A stretch of DNA of 5,288 nucleotides from the NCBI GenBank assembly GCA_947587565.1, contig CANPYA010000085.1, forward strand, positions 1 through 5,288, written 5' to 3'. The position numbers were made by a program, and so were the translations under genes. Position 1 is the stretch's first letter; every line of letters starts with the position of its first letter. Positions 1 through 4,783 of the stretch are shown here, in pieces. This stretch comes from an uncultured Bacilli bacterium (lineage in GTDB: Bacteria; Bacillota_I; Bacilli_A; RF39; UBA660). Under the pieces are notes generated by a model. It searched no databases and was not told where the DNA came from. It saw only the letters and a program-made list of their open reading frames with translations.

Positions 1-12
1 AGGAGGACGTTT

Positions 13-477
13 ATGAAAAATATTCAAATAAACGATATAAAAAGTTTAGCACATACACAATGGAATTGCAAATACCATATAGTATTTGCACCAAAGTATA
101 GAAGAAAAGTCTTTTACGAAAGTAAAAGACTAGAAATAGGTCAAATATTGAGACAATTATGTGAATGGAAAGGAATAACAATAATAGAAGCGGAAGTATG
201 TCCTGATCATATACATATGTTAGTAGAAATACCACCAAAATATAGTGTATCAAGTGTAATGGGCTTTTTGAAAGGAAAAAGCAGTTTGATGATATACCAA
301 AAGTGGGCGAATATGCGGTATCAATATAGGAACCGAGAATTTTGGTGTAGAGGATACTATGTAGATACAGTAGGAAAAAACACAAAGAAAATAAAAGAGT
401 ATATACAAAATCAATTAAAAGAAGACCAATTAAGTCATCAAATGACATTTGAAGATTTTGACCCTTTTAAAGGGTAG
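13..477 (+). CDS. tnpA: IS200/IS605 family transposase TnpA (Y1, HUH)
   Basis: This 154-residue protein is the single-strand DNA transposase of an IS200-type element. It cuts and rejoins the element's ends through a covalent 5'-phosphotyrosine link and acts as a dimer. The N-terminal stretch around residues 14-33 (HTQWNCKYHIVFAPKYRRKV) is the family signature. The HUH metal-binding motif is H66-I67-H68 within CPDHIHMLVEIPP. The nucleophile is most likely Y130 in the helix KEYIQNQ, with Q134 as the usual extra metal ligand. Its length matches complete family members (about 130-155 aa) and no frame break is visible. The start is fixed by an ideal AGGAGG at 1-6, six bases before the ATG. The gene ends in TAG at 475-477, inside a small inverted repeat (461-475). 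No tnpB follows. The minus-strand frame covering the same region is a shadow. Confidence 0.95.
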   Translation: MKNIQINDIKSLAHTQWNCKYHIVFAPKYRRKVFYESKRLEIGQILRQLCEWKGITIIEAEVCPDHIHMLVEIPPKYSVSSVMGFLKGKSSLMIYQKWANMRYQYRNREFWCRGYYVDTVGKNTKKIKEYIQNQLKEDQLSHQMTFEDFDPFKG

Positions 478-547
478 CAAGTAAAAGATGCGACTGGCGG
501 TCGAAAAAGGCCACTTTAGTGGAGGCCAATAGTAAAGCCTTTTAGGC
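461..547 (+). repeat. Series of small hairpins in the IS 3' untranslated tail
   Basis: Three short inverted repeats follow one another here: ACCCT/AGGGT at 461-475, overlapping the tnpA stop codon; CCACT/AGTGG at 511-522, flanked by GGCC at 509-512 and 524-527; and GCCT/AGGC at 537-547. They lie between the transposase stop and the terminal hairpin, where IS200-type elements often carry structured sequence. They may help define the single-stranded end or fold in the transcript. The stems are only 4-5 bp, so individual hairpins are uncertain. Confidence 0.45.
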
Positions 548-559
548 GAAAATGAAAAA

Positions 560-578
560 CCACCAGCTATGCTGGTGG
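560..578 (+). repeat. Right-end hairpin of the IS200-type element
   Basis: This is a perfect inverted repeat, CCACCAGC-TAT-GCTGGTGG, with an 8-bp GC-rich stem and a three-base loop. It stands out sharply against the AT-rich background. Its position 83 bases after the tnpA stop fits the imperfect or perfect subterminal hairpin that TnpA binds at the right end of IS200/IS605 elements. It is followed by ATATTTATT rather than a clean T run, so it is not a typical intrinsic terminator, although it could slow RNA polymerase leaving the element. Confidence 0.75.
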
Positions 579-590
579 ATATTTATTGTT

Positions 591-815
591 TGCTTTACGG
601 TGGCTTTAAGGGGTTTAAAACATTTTATGTGGCATTTTACGTGGCATCTTTAATACTAAAATAATTGTAGAATCAATTTCGGCACAAAAAAATTTGTTTT
701 TAGAATAGTTCATTGAATAAAGGTGCCGGACGTTGTAAAAATTTTCAATGTGTTTTGCCAACTAAAACTTTAATCAACAACTAATTTATCAGTTTTTAGC
801 ATACATTTTTTAACA
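591..815. other. Gene-poor stretch between the IS end and the methyltransferase promoter
   Basis: No convincing gene is visible on either strand. One + strand frame stays open from inside the IS tail to TAA at 662-664 and would encode GFKGFKTFYVAFYVASLILK from 602. Another short frame covers 716-784. Neither has a start and ribosome site. Two weak, widely spaced inverted repeats occur: CGGCAC (680-685) with GTGCCG (723-728), and CATTGAA (711-717) with TTCAATG (744-750). The tandem 12-bp repeat is listed separately. The stretch most likely holds decayed sequence from a gene or mobile element that flanked the IS. Confidence 0.4.
621..644. repeat. Tandem 12-bp direct repeat
   Basis: CATTTTATGTGG (621-632) is followed immediately by CATTTTACGTGG (633-644), differing at one base, and then by a further CAT. 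A more diverged relative, CTTTACGGTGG, occurs at 593-603. Short direct repeats of this kind occur as arm-type binding sites of tyrosine recombinases and also as simple duplications. Nothing here decides between the two. Confidence 0.6.
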
Positions 816-844
816 TTGACAATGATACGGACAAACGATATAAT
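816..844 (+). promoter_or_regulatory. Perfect-consensus sigma-A promoter
   Basis: The -35 box TTGACA is at 816-821 and the -10 box TATAAT at 839-844, separated by exactly 17 bp. All twelve positions match consensus, which is rare and predicts a strong promoter unless repressed. Transcription should start near 851 and run into the leader ORF and methyltransferase, giving an untranslated leader of about 84 bases before the chosen start at 935. A 9-bp inverted repeat lies over the spacer, the -10 box and the start point. Confidence 0.85.
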
Positions 845-852
845 GTCCGTAT
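825..852. promoter_or_regulatory. Operator-like 9-bp inverted repeat over the -10 box
   Basis: ATACGGACA (825-833) and TGTCCGTAT (844-852) form a perfect inverted repeat with a 10-bp centre, 28 bp in all. It spans the spacer, the -10 box and the likely transcription start. A repressor dimer bound here would block the polymerase, which is a common arrangement for TetR/AcrR-family autoregulated promoters. In RNA only the downstream half would be transcribed, so a role as an RNA hairpin is unlikely. The cognate repressor is not obvious in this window. The two XRE regulators at 1822 and 2752 are possible but unproven candidates. Confidence 0.65.
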
Positions 853-874
853 GAATGTGTAATGAGTGAATTTT

Positions 875-895
875 ATGACAAAAGAAATGTTTTAA
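875..895 (+). CDS. Possible six-codon leader ORF or gene remnant (MTKEMF)
   Basis: ATG at 875 opens a six-residue frame, MTKEMF, closed by TAA at 893-895. A weak GAGTGA ribosome site lies at 864-869. It is the first ATG-led frame after a strong, operator-bearing promoter. It could be a regulatory leader peptide for the methyltransferase. Alternatively it could be the leftover N-terminus of a deleted regulator, since starts such as MxKExF followed by a conserved LPEEK stretch are seen in some TetR-family proteins. The latter is an inference from six residues and the operator, and is weak. Confidence 0.25.
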   Translation: MTKEMF

Positions 896-934
896 ATGAA
901 AGTAATATATAAAAGAATAAGGAGTAAAAGTAAA

Positions 935-1696
935 ATGCGCACGAAAGAATTTGATTTTTATGAAAAAATAAAAAATTGGGATTTTAGTGAAATAAAATAT
1001 ACGGAAGAATCTTTAACTAATTGGGATATGTATGAAATATTAAATAAAGAAGCCAATAGGAAATCCAAAATATTAGATTTAGGAACCGGTGGTGGAGAAA
1101 AAGTAATTCAAAATTTTCCGGAAGCAAAAGAAATAATTGGGACTGATTTCTCTACAGAAATGATTAAAACCGCGAATGAAAATTTAAAAAAATCGGGAAG
1201 ATGTAATATTGAATTTAAGACCATGGATAATTTACATATGACAACCCCAAATGATTATTTTGATGTAGTAGTGGCAAGACATACTTGTATTGATGCGAAT
1301 CAAATATATAATACTTTAAAAAAAGATGGTCTTTTAATATTAAGAGGTGTTGATAAATTAGATTGCTGGGAATTAAAATGTTTATTTGAAAATGGTCAAG
1401 CTTATAATGATGCAAAACCCATTAGCGTCATTGATTATGAAAATATCTTAAAGGCGGGATTTAAAAATGTAGAACTAGTTCCCATCCATGTAAGAGAATA
1501 TTTTAAAACTAAAGAAGATTTATTGGCGTTACTTTTAAAAACCCCTATTTTATATGATTTTTCTGAAGAAAAGGAAAATGTTAATCTTAATTCAAATATT
1601 GATATGGAATTATTAGATAAATATATTGATTCCCATAAAACTGATAAAGGTATTTTATTAATAAGAAGGTATTATGGAATTACGGCGAGAAAATAA
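935..1696 (+). CDS. Class I SAM-dependent methyltransferase
   Basis: This predicted cytosolic enzyme transfers a methyl group from S-adenosylmethionine to an unknown acceptor. From a start at 935 it has 253 residues. Motif I, ILDLGTGGGEK (46-56), is the glycine-rich SAM loop. D71 in GTDFS is the expected ribose-binding acid, MD at 97-98 the adenine-side acid, FDVVVARH (109-116) the post-II strand and LLILRGVD (133-140) motif III. The C-terminal part (about 160-253, ending IRRYYGITARK) has no motif that names the substrate. The frame opens earlier at 896, but AAGGAG at 919-924 sits 10 bases before the ATG at 935, while nothing suitable precedes 896, so the shorter form is preferred. It is expressed from the consensus promoter at 816. 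No clear terminator follows. The RYYG ending and GTGGG loop resemble small Bacillota methyltransferases annotated only by fold. Confidence 0.85.
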   Translation: MRTKEFDFYEKIKNWDFSEIKYTEESLTNWDMYEILNKEANRKSKILDLGTGGGEKVIQNFPEAKEIIGTDFSTEMIKTANENLKKSGRCNIEFKTMDNLHMTTPNDYFDVVVARHTCIDANQIYNTLKKDGLLILRGVDKLDCWELKCLFENGQAYNDAKPISVIDYENILKAGFKNVELVPIHVREYFKTKEDLLALLLKTPILYDFSEEKENVNLNSNIDMELLDKYIDSHKTDKGILLIRRYYGITARK

Positions 1697-1768
1697 AATA
1701 ATTATAATGCAATTATATTGATTAAATAAATATTATTACTAATAATTTCTTACCCTTGAAATATTTCC

Positions 1769-1777
1769 TGTTAAAAT
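1769..1777 (+). promoter_or_regulatory. Candidate extended -10 promoter for the first HTH regulator
   Basis: TGTTAAAAT matches the extended -10 form TGnTATAAT with one mismatch. No good -35 box lies 17 bp upstream. Transcription from about 1784 would give a 38-base leader to the ATG at 1822. The 125-base gap after the methyltransferase otherwise shows only weak AT-rich dyads (for example ATTATT/AATAAT near 1732) and no intrinsic terminator, so read-through from the upstream gene is equally possible. Confidence 0.35.
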
Positions 1778-1821
1778 CAACTTTTAAATTATAAAATGGT
1801 GGTATGAAAGGAGCAAGAAAT

Positions 1822-2684
1822 ATGGATTTAGAAAAAATAGGTAAATTTATTGCCGAATCAAGAAAGGCTAAAAATATTACGCAACAAGAACTTGCCGAAA
1901 AATTAGGAGTATCCGACCGCACGATTGGTAATTGGGAAAATGGACGGAATATGCCGGATGTATCTTTATTTAAACCATTATGTAGTGAATTAGATATAAC
2001 TTTAAATGATTTATTAAGTGGCGAAAAAGTTCAAGAAAAAGAAGAAAAAGAAAAATTCGAAGAAAATATTGTTAATACTATTGATTATTCTAATAAAAAA
2101 GTTAAAAGAATTAAAATAGTTTATTTATCTGGAGCAGTTATTATTAGTTTAATCTTATCAATTTTAATGATATTATTTGGAATTGATGTTATAAGAATGC
2201 GTAATAACGAACCTGTCTTATTTAGTACTTGGGGATTTAAATATGCTCCACCAATAAATATTGATGATGTTAATATCGCTAGTGTTATAAAAAATTATTT
2301 AACTACTGAAGATGAAAAAAAAATTATTATGAAGGCGAAAAATCTTTTGCAGCTATGCATATTTATTTGATAACGGAAGATTTAAATAATAGATATTATG
2401 TTTATGCTTGGGTATTACAAGAAAAATATTATTTAGAAAATGAAGAAGTAGTTAGAGACACTAGTACATCTATTCCTTATAAATTTGCATTAGTAAAAGA
2501 AGATGATAAATTTATTGTCAAAGATTATGATATTCCTAGAGATGGCAGTTATTATGTTAAAGATATGAAACATATATTTCCTAATAGTGTTTTAAAAGAT
2601 ATGGATAGTATTCATACCGATGGTACTATTGAAAGATTATCTTTAGAAATTCAAAATGCTGTTAAATTATATTTTCATAAATAA
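1822..2684 (+). pseudogene. Membrane-anchored XRE-family regulator, frameshifted at an A9 tract
   Basis: The product is an N-terminal XRE/Cro-type HTH (about residues 6-62, recognition region QQELAEKLGVSDRTIGNWE), an acidic/lysine-rich linker, one membrane helix (about 98-120) and a C-terminal domain, presumably outside the cell. After DEKK (residue 167, base 2322) the frame runs out at a TGA at 2368-2370, giving 182 aa. The remaining C-terminal domain continues in the -1 frame (NYYEGEKSFAAMHIYLITE..., ending VKLYFHK at 2684). Joined, they give about 287 aa. From memory, this matches a Bacillota family of HTH proteins with a PRDGSYY...DGTIE...VKLYFHK tail. The second half has no ribosome site, so it is not an independent gene. 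One extra A in the A9 run would restore the frame, so a true mutation, a homopolymer sequencing error and slippage are all possible. The start at 1822 is chosen over 1804 because AAAGGAG (1807-1813) lies 8 bases before it. Confidence 0.8.
2315..2323 (+). other. A9 homopolymer at the frame break
   Basis: Nine consecutive A's follow GATG in the regulator gene. Reading GAA AAA AAA and then re-reading one base as AAT TAT TAT GAA GGC passes directly into the conserved C-terminal frame. Tracts of nine or more A's are known sites of RNA polymerase slippage, and A_AAA_AAA is a classical -1 ribosomal slippery heptamer. The same tract is also where sequencing errors and spontaneous indels concentrate. 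Confidence 0.6.
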
Positions 2685-2701
2685 AAGTAAACCTTTAGTA
2701 T

Positions 2702-2716
2702 GTGTAAAAATTACAC
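2702..2716. promoter_or_regulatory. Palindrome upstream of the second HTH regulator, possible operator
   Basis: GTGTAA-AAA-TTACAC is a perfect 6-bp inverted repeat with a 3-bp centre. It lies 18 bases after the stop of the first regulator gene, just before a possible -10 element at 2726-2731. The size and AT-rich centre fit an XRE/Cro-family operator, and autoregulation by the protein encoded at 2752 is the simplest idea. It lacks a following T run, so it does not look like an intrinsic terminator. Confidence 0.4.
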
Positions 2717-2722
2717 TTTAAC

Positions 2723-2731
2723 TGGTATAGT
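2723..2731 (+). promoter_or_regulatory. Candidate extended -10 element for the second HTH regulator
   Basis: TGGTATAGT matches TGnTATAAT with one mismatch. The sequence 17 bp upstream (TGTAAA, 2703-2708) is a poor -35 and lies inside the palindrome at 2702-2716. Transcription would start near 2738, leaving a leader of only about 14 bases that begins just ahead of the AAGGAG ribosome site at 2741. The second regulator may instead be co-transcribed with the first. Confidence 0.3.
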
Positions 2732-2751
2732 TCTTCTCGAAAGGAGAAAGT

Positions 2752-3258
2752 ATGGATCAAGAACAAATTGGCAAATTTATTGCTAAGCAAAGAAAATTAA
2801 AAGAATTAACGCAAGAAGAATTAGCGGAAAAATTAGGTATTACGAAAAATGCTGTTAGTAAATGGGAACGAGGTTTATGTTTAATGGATATGTCTTTACT
2901 TAAACCACTTAGTGAAATATTAGAAGTAAGTGTTAATGATATTTTAGCGGGTGAAATAATAGATGATAAAGATATCGAAAAAAAGAGTGAAGAAAATATT
3001 ATTAAATTAACTGAATTAGGTAATTTAAAATCAATGAAATATGGCATTATTGGAATGGCTTTATTTGCAATTGTTTTAATATTAATTGGCTTTTTTAAAA
3101 ACACATCATCCTCTTCTTTAGTTAGTTTATTATGTGCTTATAACTCAGTTACTTTTTTAAGTCGTTATAAAATAAAAAAAGATAGAACTGATTTAATTAC
3201 AGGTATTTTGTTCTTTGTTGGTGTTATTTGTAATACTATTGCCTTTATATTAACTTAG
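2752..3258 (+). CDS. Membrane-anchored XRE/Cro-type HTH regulator
   Basis: This 168-residue protein is intact. Residues about 6-62 are an XRE/Cro DNA-binding domain (HTH core QEELAEKLGITKNAVSKWER, 21-40), followed by an acidic linker (70-82) and three predicted membrane helices (about 95-115, 121-138 and 147-167) with little exposed sequence. Such proteins would hold the DNA-binding domain at the inner face of the membrane. The N-terminal 90 residues are clearly related to the regulator at 1822: both share the IGKFIA start, the ELAEKLG helix, the SL.KPL segment and an EENI segment after the linker. This points to a tandem duplication in which the membrane parts diverged. AAGGAG at 2741-2746 fixes the start, 5 bases before the ATG. 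The targets are unknown; its own promoter or the downstream bile salt hydrolase are candidates by position only. Confidence 0.88.
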   Translation: MDQEQIGKFIAKQRKLKELTQEELAEKLGITKNAVSKWERGLCLMDMSLLKPLSEILEVSVNDILAGEIIDDKDIEKKSEENIIKLTELGNLKSMKYGIIGMALFAIVLILIGFFKNTSSSSLVSLLCAYNSVTFLSRYKIKKDRTDLITGILFFVGVICNTIAFILT

Positions 3259-3284
3259 GATTATATAGAAATACTTCTAAAATT

Positions 3285-3293
3285 TGATATAAT
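3285..3293 (+). promoter_or_regulatory. Extended -10 promoter of the bile salt hydrolase gene
   Basis: TGATATAAT is a perfect extended -10 (TGnTATAAT), with the hexamer at 3288-3293. The -35 region (about 3265-3270) is poor, as is usual when the TG motif is present. Transcription would begin near 3300, giving a leader of about 35 bases. There is no terminator between the upstream regulator (stop at 3258) and this promoter, so some read-through is possible. Confidence 0.65.
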
Positions 3294-3334
3294 AGTTATA
3301 TAAGTTTTAAGGTACAGAAGGGATGGTAATAAAT

Positions 3335-4309
3335 ATGTGTACAGCAATAACTTATCATACTAAAGATCATTATTTTGGAAGAAATTTAGATTTAGAATAT
3401 TCTTATAAGGAAACAGTAACAATAACCCCAAGAAATTATCCTTTTAATTTTCGGAAAGTAAATGCGATAAAAAGTCATTATGCCATAATTGGGATGGCTT
3501 ATGTAAATGAGAATTACCCACTATATTATGATGCGATTAATGAAAAAGGTTTAGGAATGGCTGGTTTAAATTTTCCTACCAATGCTTATTATGGAGAAGT
3601 TAAAAACAATAAAGATAATATTGCACCCTTTGAATTTATTCCTTGGGTATTAAGTCAATGCGCTAATTTAGATGAAGTAAAAAAATTATTAGAAAATATC
3701 AATATAGCCAATATTAATTTTAGTGAGAATTTACCGGCTTCCCCTTTGCATTGGATTATTGCGGATAAAAATGCTTCTATTACTGTAGAAAGTGTTCAAG
3801 ATGGTTTAAAAATATATGATAATCCCGTTGGTGTTCTAACTAATAATCCAACTTTTGATATCCATATGTTTAATTTAAACAACTATATGAGTTTATCAAC
3901 GGAACCACCAGTTAATAATTTTTCTAAAAAATTAAATTTTGATATTTACAGTCGGGGTATGGGTGCTTTAGGACTTCCTGGTGATTTATCTTCCACTTCA
4001 AGATTTGTGAAAGCAACATTTACCAAAATGAATTCTTTATCAGATGATTCTGAAAATGCTAGTATCAGTCAATTTTTCCATATCTTATATTCTGTCTATC
4101 AACAAAGAGGATGTGTTCATATGGGTGAAGATAAATATGAAATAACTATTTATAGTTCTTGTTGTAATATGGATAAAGGAATCTATTACTATACTACTTA
4201 TGAAAATAGTCAAATAACTGGTATTGATATGTTTAAAGAAAATTTAGATGGTAGGGATTTAATTAACTATGAATTAATTAAAGATACCCAAATATTAATG
4301 CAAAATTAA
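3335..4309 (+). CDS. bsh: Choloylglycine hydrolase / bile salt hydrolase (Ntn hydrolase)
   Basis: The enzyme splits the amide bond of glycine- or taurine-conjugated bile acids in the gut, releasing free bile acid and the amino acid. It is a cytoplasmic N-terminal nucleophile hydrolase. The start at 3335 (MCTAITYHT, 324 aa) places Cys2 as the nucleophile exposed after Met removal. The earlier ATG at 3323 would bury it and overlaps the AAGGGA ribosome site at 3318-3323. The expected active-site set is present: C2, R16, D19, N79 in AGLNFP, N170 in GVLTNNPTF and R223 in SRF. The loop GLGLPGDLSSTSRF region (211-224) and YENSQITGIDM near 289-299 are typical of Lactobacillus/Clostridium bile salt hydrolases rather than penicillin V acylases, though PVA-like activity cannot be excluded. 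There is no signal peptide and the length is normal for the family. It has its own promoter at 3285 and terminator at 4308, so it is probably transcribed alone. Confidence 0.95.
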   Translation: MCTAITYHTKDHYFGRNLDLEYSYKETVTITPRNYPFNFRKVNAIKSHYAIIGMAYVNENYPLYYDAINEKGLGMAGLNFPTNAYYGEVKNNKDNIAPFEFIPWVLSQCANLDEVKKLLENINIANINFSENLPASPLHWIIADKNASITVESVQDGLKIYDNPVGVLTNNPTFDIHMFNLNNYMSLSTEPPVNNFSKKLNFDIYSRGMGALGLPGDLSSTSRFVKATFTKMNSLSDDSENASISQFFHILYSVYQQRGCVHMGEDKYEITIYSSCCNMDKGIYYYTTYENSQITGIDMFKENLDGRDLINYELIKDTQILMQN

Positions 4310-4327
4310 GCCTTTAGGGCTTTTTTC
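4308..4327 (+). terminator. Intrinsic terminator overlapping the bile salt hydrolase stop codon
   Basis: AAGCC (4308-4312), a five-base loop and GGCTT (4318-4322) form a 5-bp stem that runs straight into six T's (4321-4326). The stem begins with the last two bases of the TAA stop, so a ribosome finishing translation would cover the 5' arm. The stem is short but GC-rich for this genome and has a proper U tract. Confidence 0.7.
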
Positions 4328-4351
4328 TTAGAATTTAGATTTGGAGAATTT

Positions 4352-4732
4352 ATGGATGATAAAAAAATAATTGAAAAAGTACTATTGATTAGAAGAATGT
4401 TAGTGGGCCTAATAGCGTTAATTATTTTAGTTTGGGCATTTTTTAAAAATCAATTAGTAGCAAGAATAATTATCAGTCCTTTTATAATTTGTTCAATAAC
4501 CTATATTTTAGAAAATTTATTTTTAGTATTAGATAAGCAAAAAGTAGCTAAGATATTTCAATATATTTTTAGAATTACTTTATTAATTTATACTTTTGGT
4601 ATTTTAATATATACTTGTTACTATAGTATTGCTCATAAAGAATACTCTCTACTTATAGTAGTAGTAATATTCTTATTCTTTCTAAGACCTTTTCTTAAAG
4701 GATTTAAAGTTACTAATAAAAAACATAAATAG
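4352..4732 (+). CDS. Small four-helix membrane protein, unknown function
   Basis: I do not recognise this 126-residue protein. It has a short charged N-terminus (MDDKKIIEK), four predicted membrane helices (about 15-31, 38-60, 71-92 and 98-114) and a basic C-terminal tail ending KVTNKKHK. The tail is likely cytoplasmic, which with an even helix number places the N-terminus inside too. There are no catalytic motifs or conserved charged pairs inside the helices. The start is supported by GGAGAA at 4343-4348, three bases before the ATG, which is closer than usual. It begins 25 bases after the bile salt hydrolase terminator with no strong promoter in between; TAGAAT at 4329-4334 is a weak -10 candidate. 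It may therefore depend on terminator read-through. The composition matches its neighbours and gives no sign of recent transfer. Confidence 0.75.
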   Translation: MDDKKIIEKVLLIRRMLVGLIALIILVWAFFKNQLVARIIISPFIICSITYILENLFLVLDKQKVAKIFQYIFRITLLIYTFGILIYTCYYSIAHKEYSLLIVVVIFLFFLRPFLKGFKVTNKKHK

Positions 4733-4735
4733 ATA

Positions 4736-4762
4736 TTAACAATTTAGAAGTTGTGATATAAT
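4736..4762 (+). promoter_or_regulatory. Promoter of the PepSY-protein gene
   Basis: A perfect extended -10, TGATATAAT (4754-4762), lies 15 bp after TTAACA (4736-4741), which matches the -35 consensus at five of six positions. The spacer is short, which the TG motif can compensate. Transcription would start near 4769, only about 15 bases before the ATG at 4784. The -10 core is the same nine bases as at the bile salt hydrolase promoter. Confidence 0.65.
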
Positions 4763-4783
4763 TTAAATAGAAAAGAGATGGGT

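Larger units (their letters stand above)
1..590 (+). mobile_element. IS200-type insertion sequence, right part (left end outside the window)
   Basis: The element consists of a single Y1 transposase gene (13-477) followed by a structured noncoding tail of about 110 bases and no tnpB, which is the IS200 layout within the IS200/IS605 family. These elements have no terminal inverted repeats. Their ends are subterminal hairpins recognised as single-stranded DNA, and the strong hairpin at 560-578 fits the right end. Cleavage in this family falls a few bases 3' of that hairpin, so the boundary near 590 is only an estimate. The left end, with its own hairpin, lies before base 1. The element is probably still functional because its transposase is intact, but this cannot be confirmed without the left end. 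Confidence 0.8.

Noticed and set aside
11..448. Minus-strand open frame opposite the transposase, and similar minus-strand frames at 1215-1415, 1722-1922 and 2757-3104
   Set aside because: Each lies opposite or across a gene with clear motifs, or in AT-rich sequence. None has a ribosome site or a recognisable domain, and the hydrophobic composition is what antisense of A-rich codons gives.
560..578. The CCACCAGC/GCTGGTGG hairpin as a plain transcription terminator
   Set aside because: It lacks an uninterrupted T run after the stem, and its position fits the IS right end better.
896..934. Upstream start of the methyltransferase at 896
   Set aside because: It directly abuts the leader stop, lacks a Shine-Dalgarno site and adds a basic stretch (KVIYKRIRSKSK) outside the fold, whereas 935 has AAGGAG ten bases upstream.
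2368..2370. TGA read as tryptophan (genetic code 4) as the explanation for the broken regulator
   Set aside because: The TGA is followed at once by TAA in the same frame, so reassignment would not rescue the gene. Tryptophans in intact genes here use TGG.
2355..2684. A separate gene starting at ATG 2355
   Set aside because: There is no ribosome site at a usable distance, and the sequence before the ATG in the same frame (NYYEGEKSFAA) continues the expected domain back to the A9 tract. It is the second half of the frameshifted regulator.
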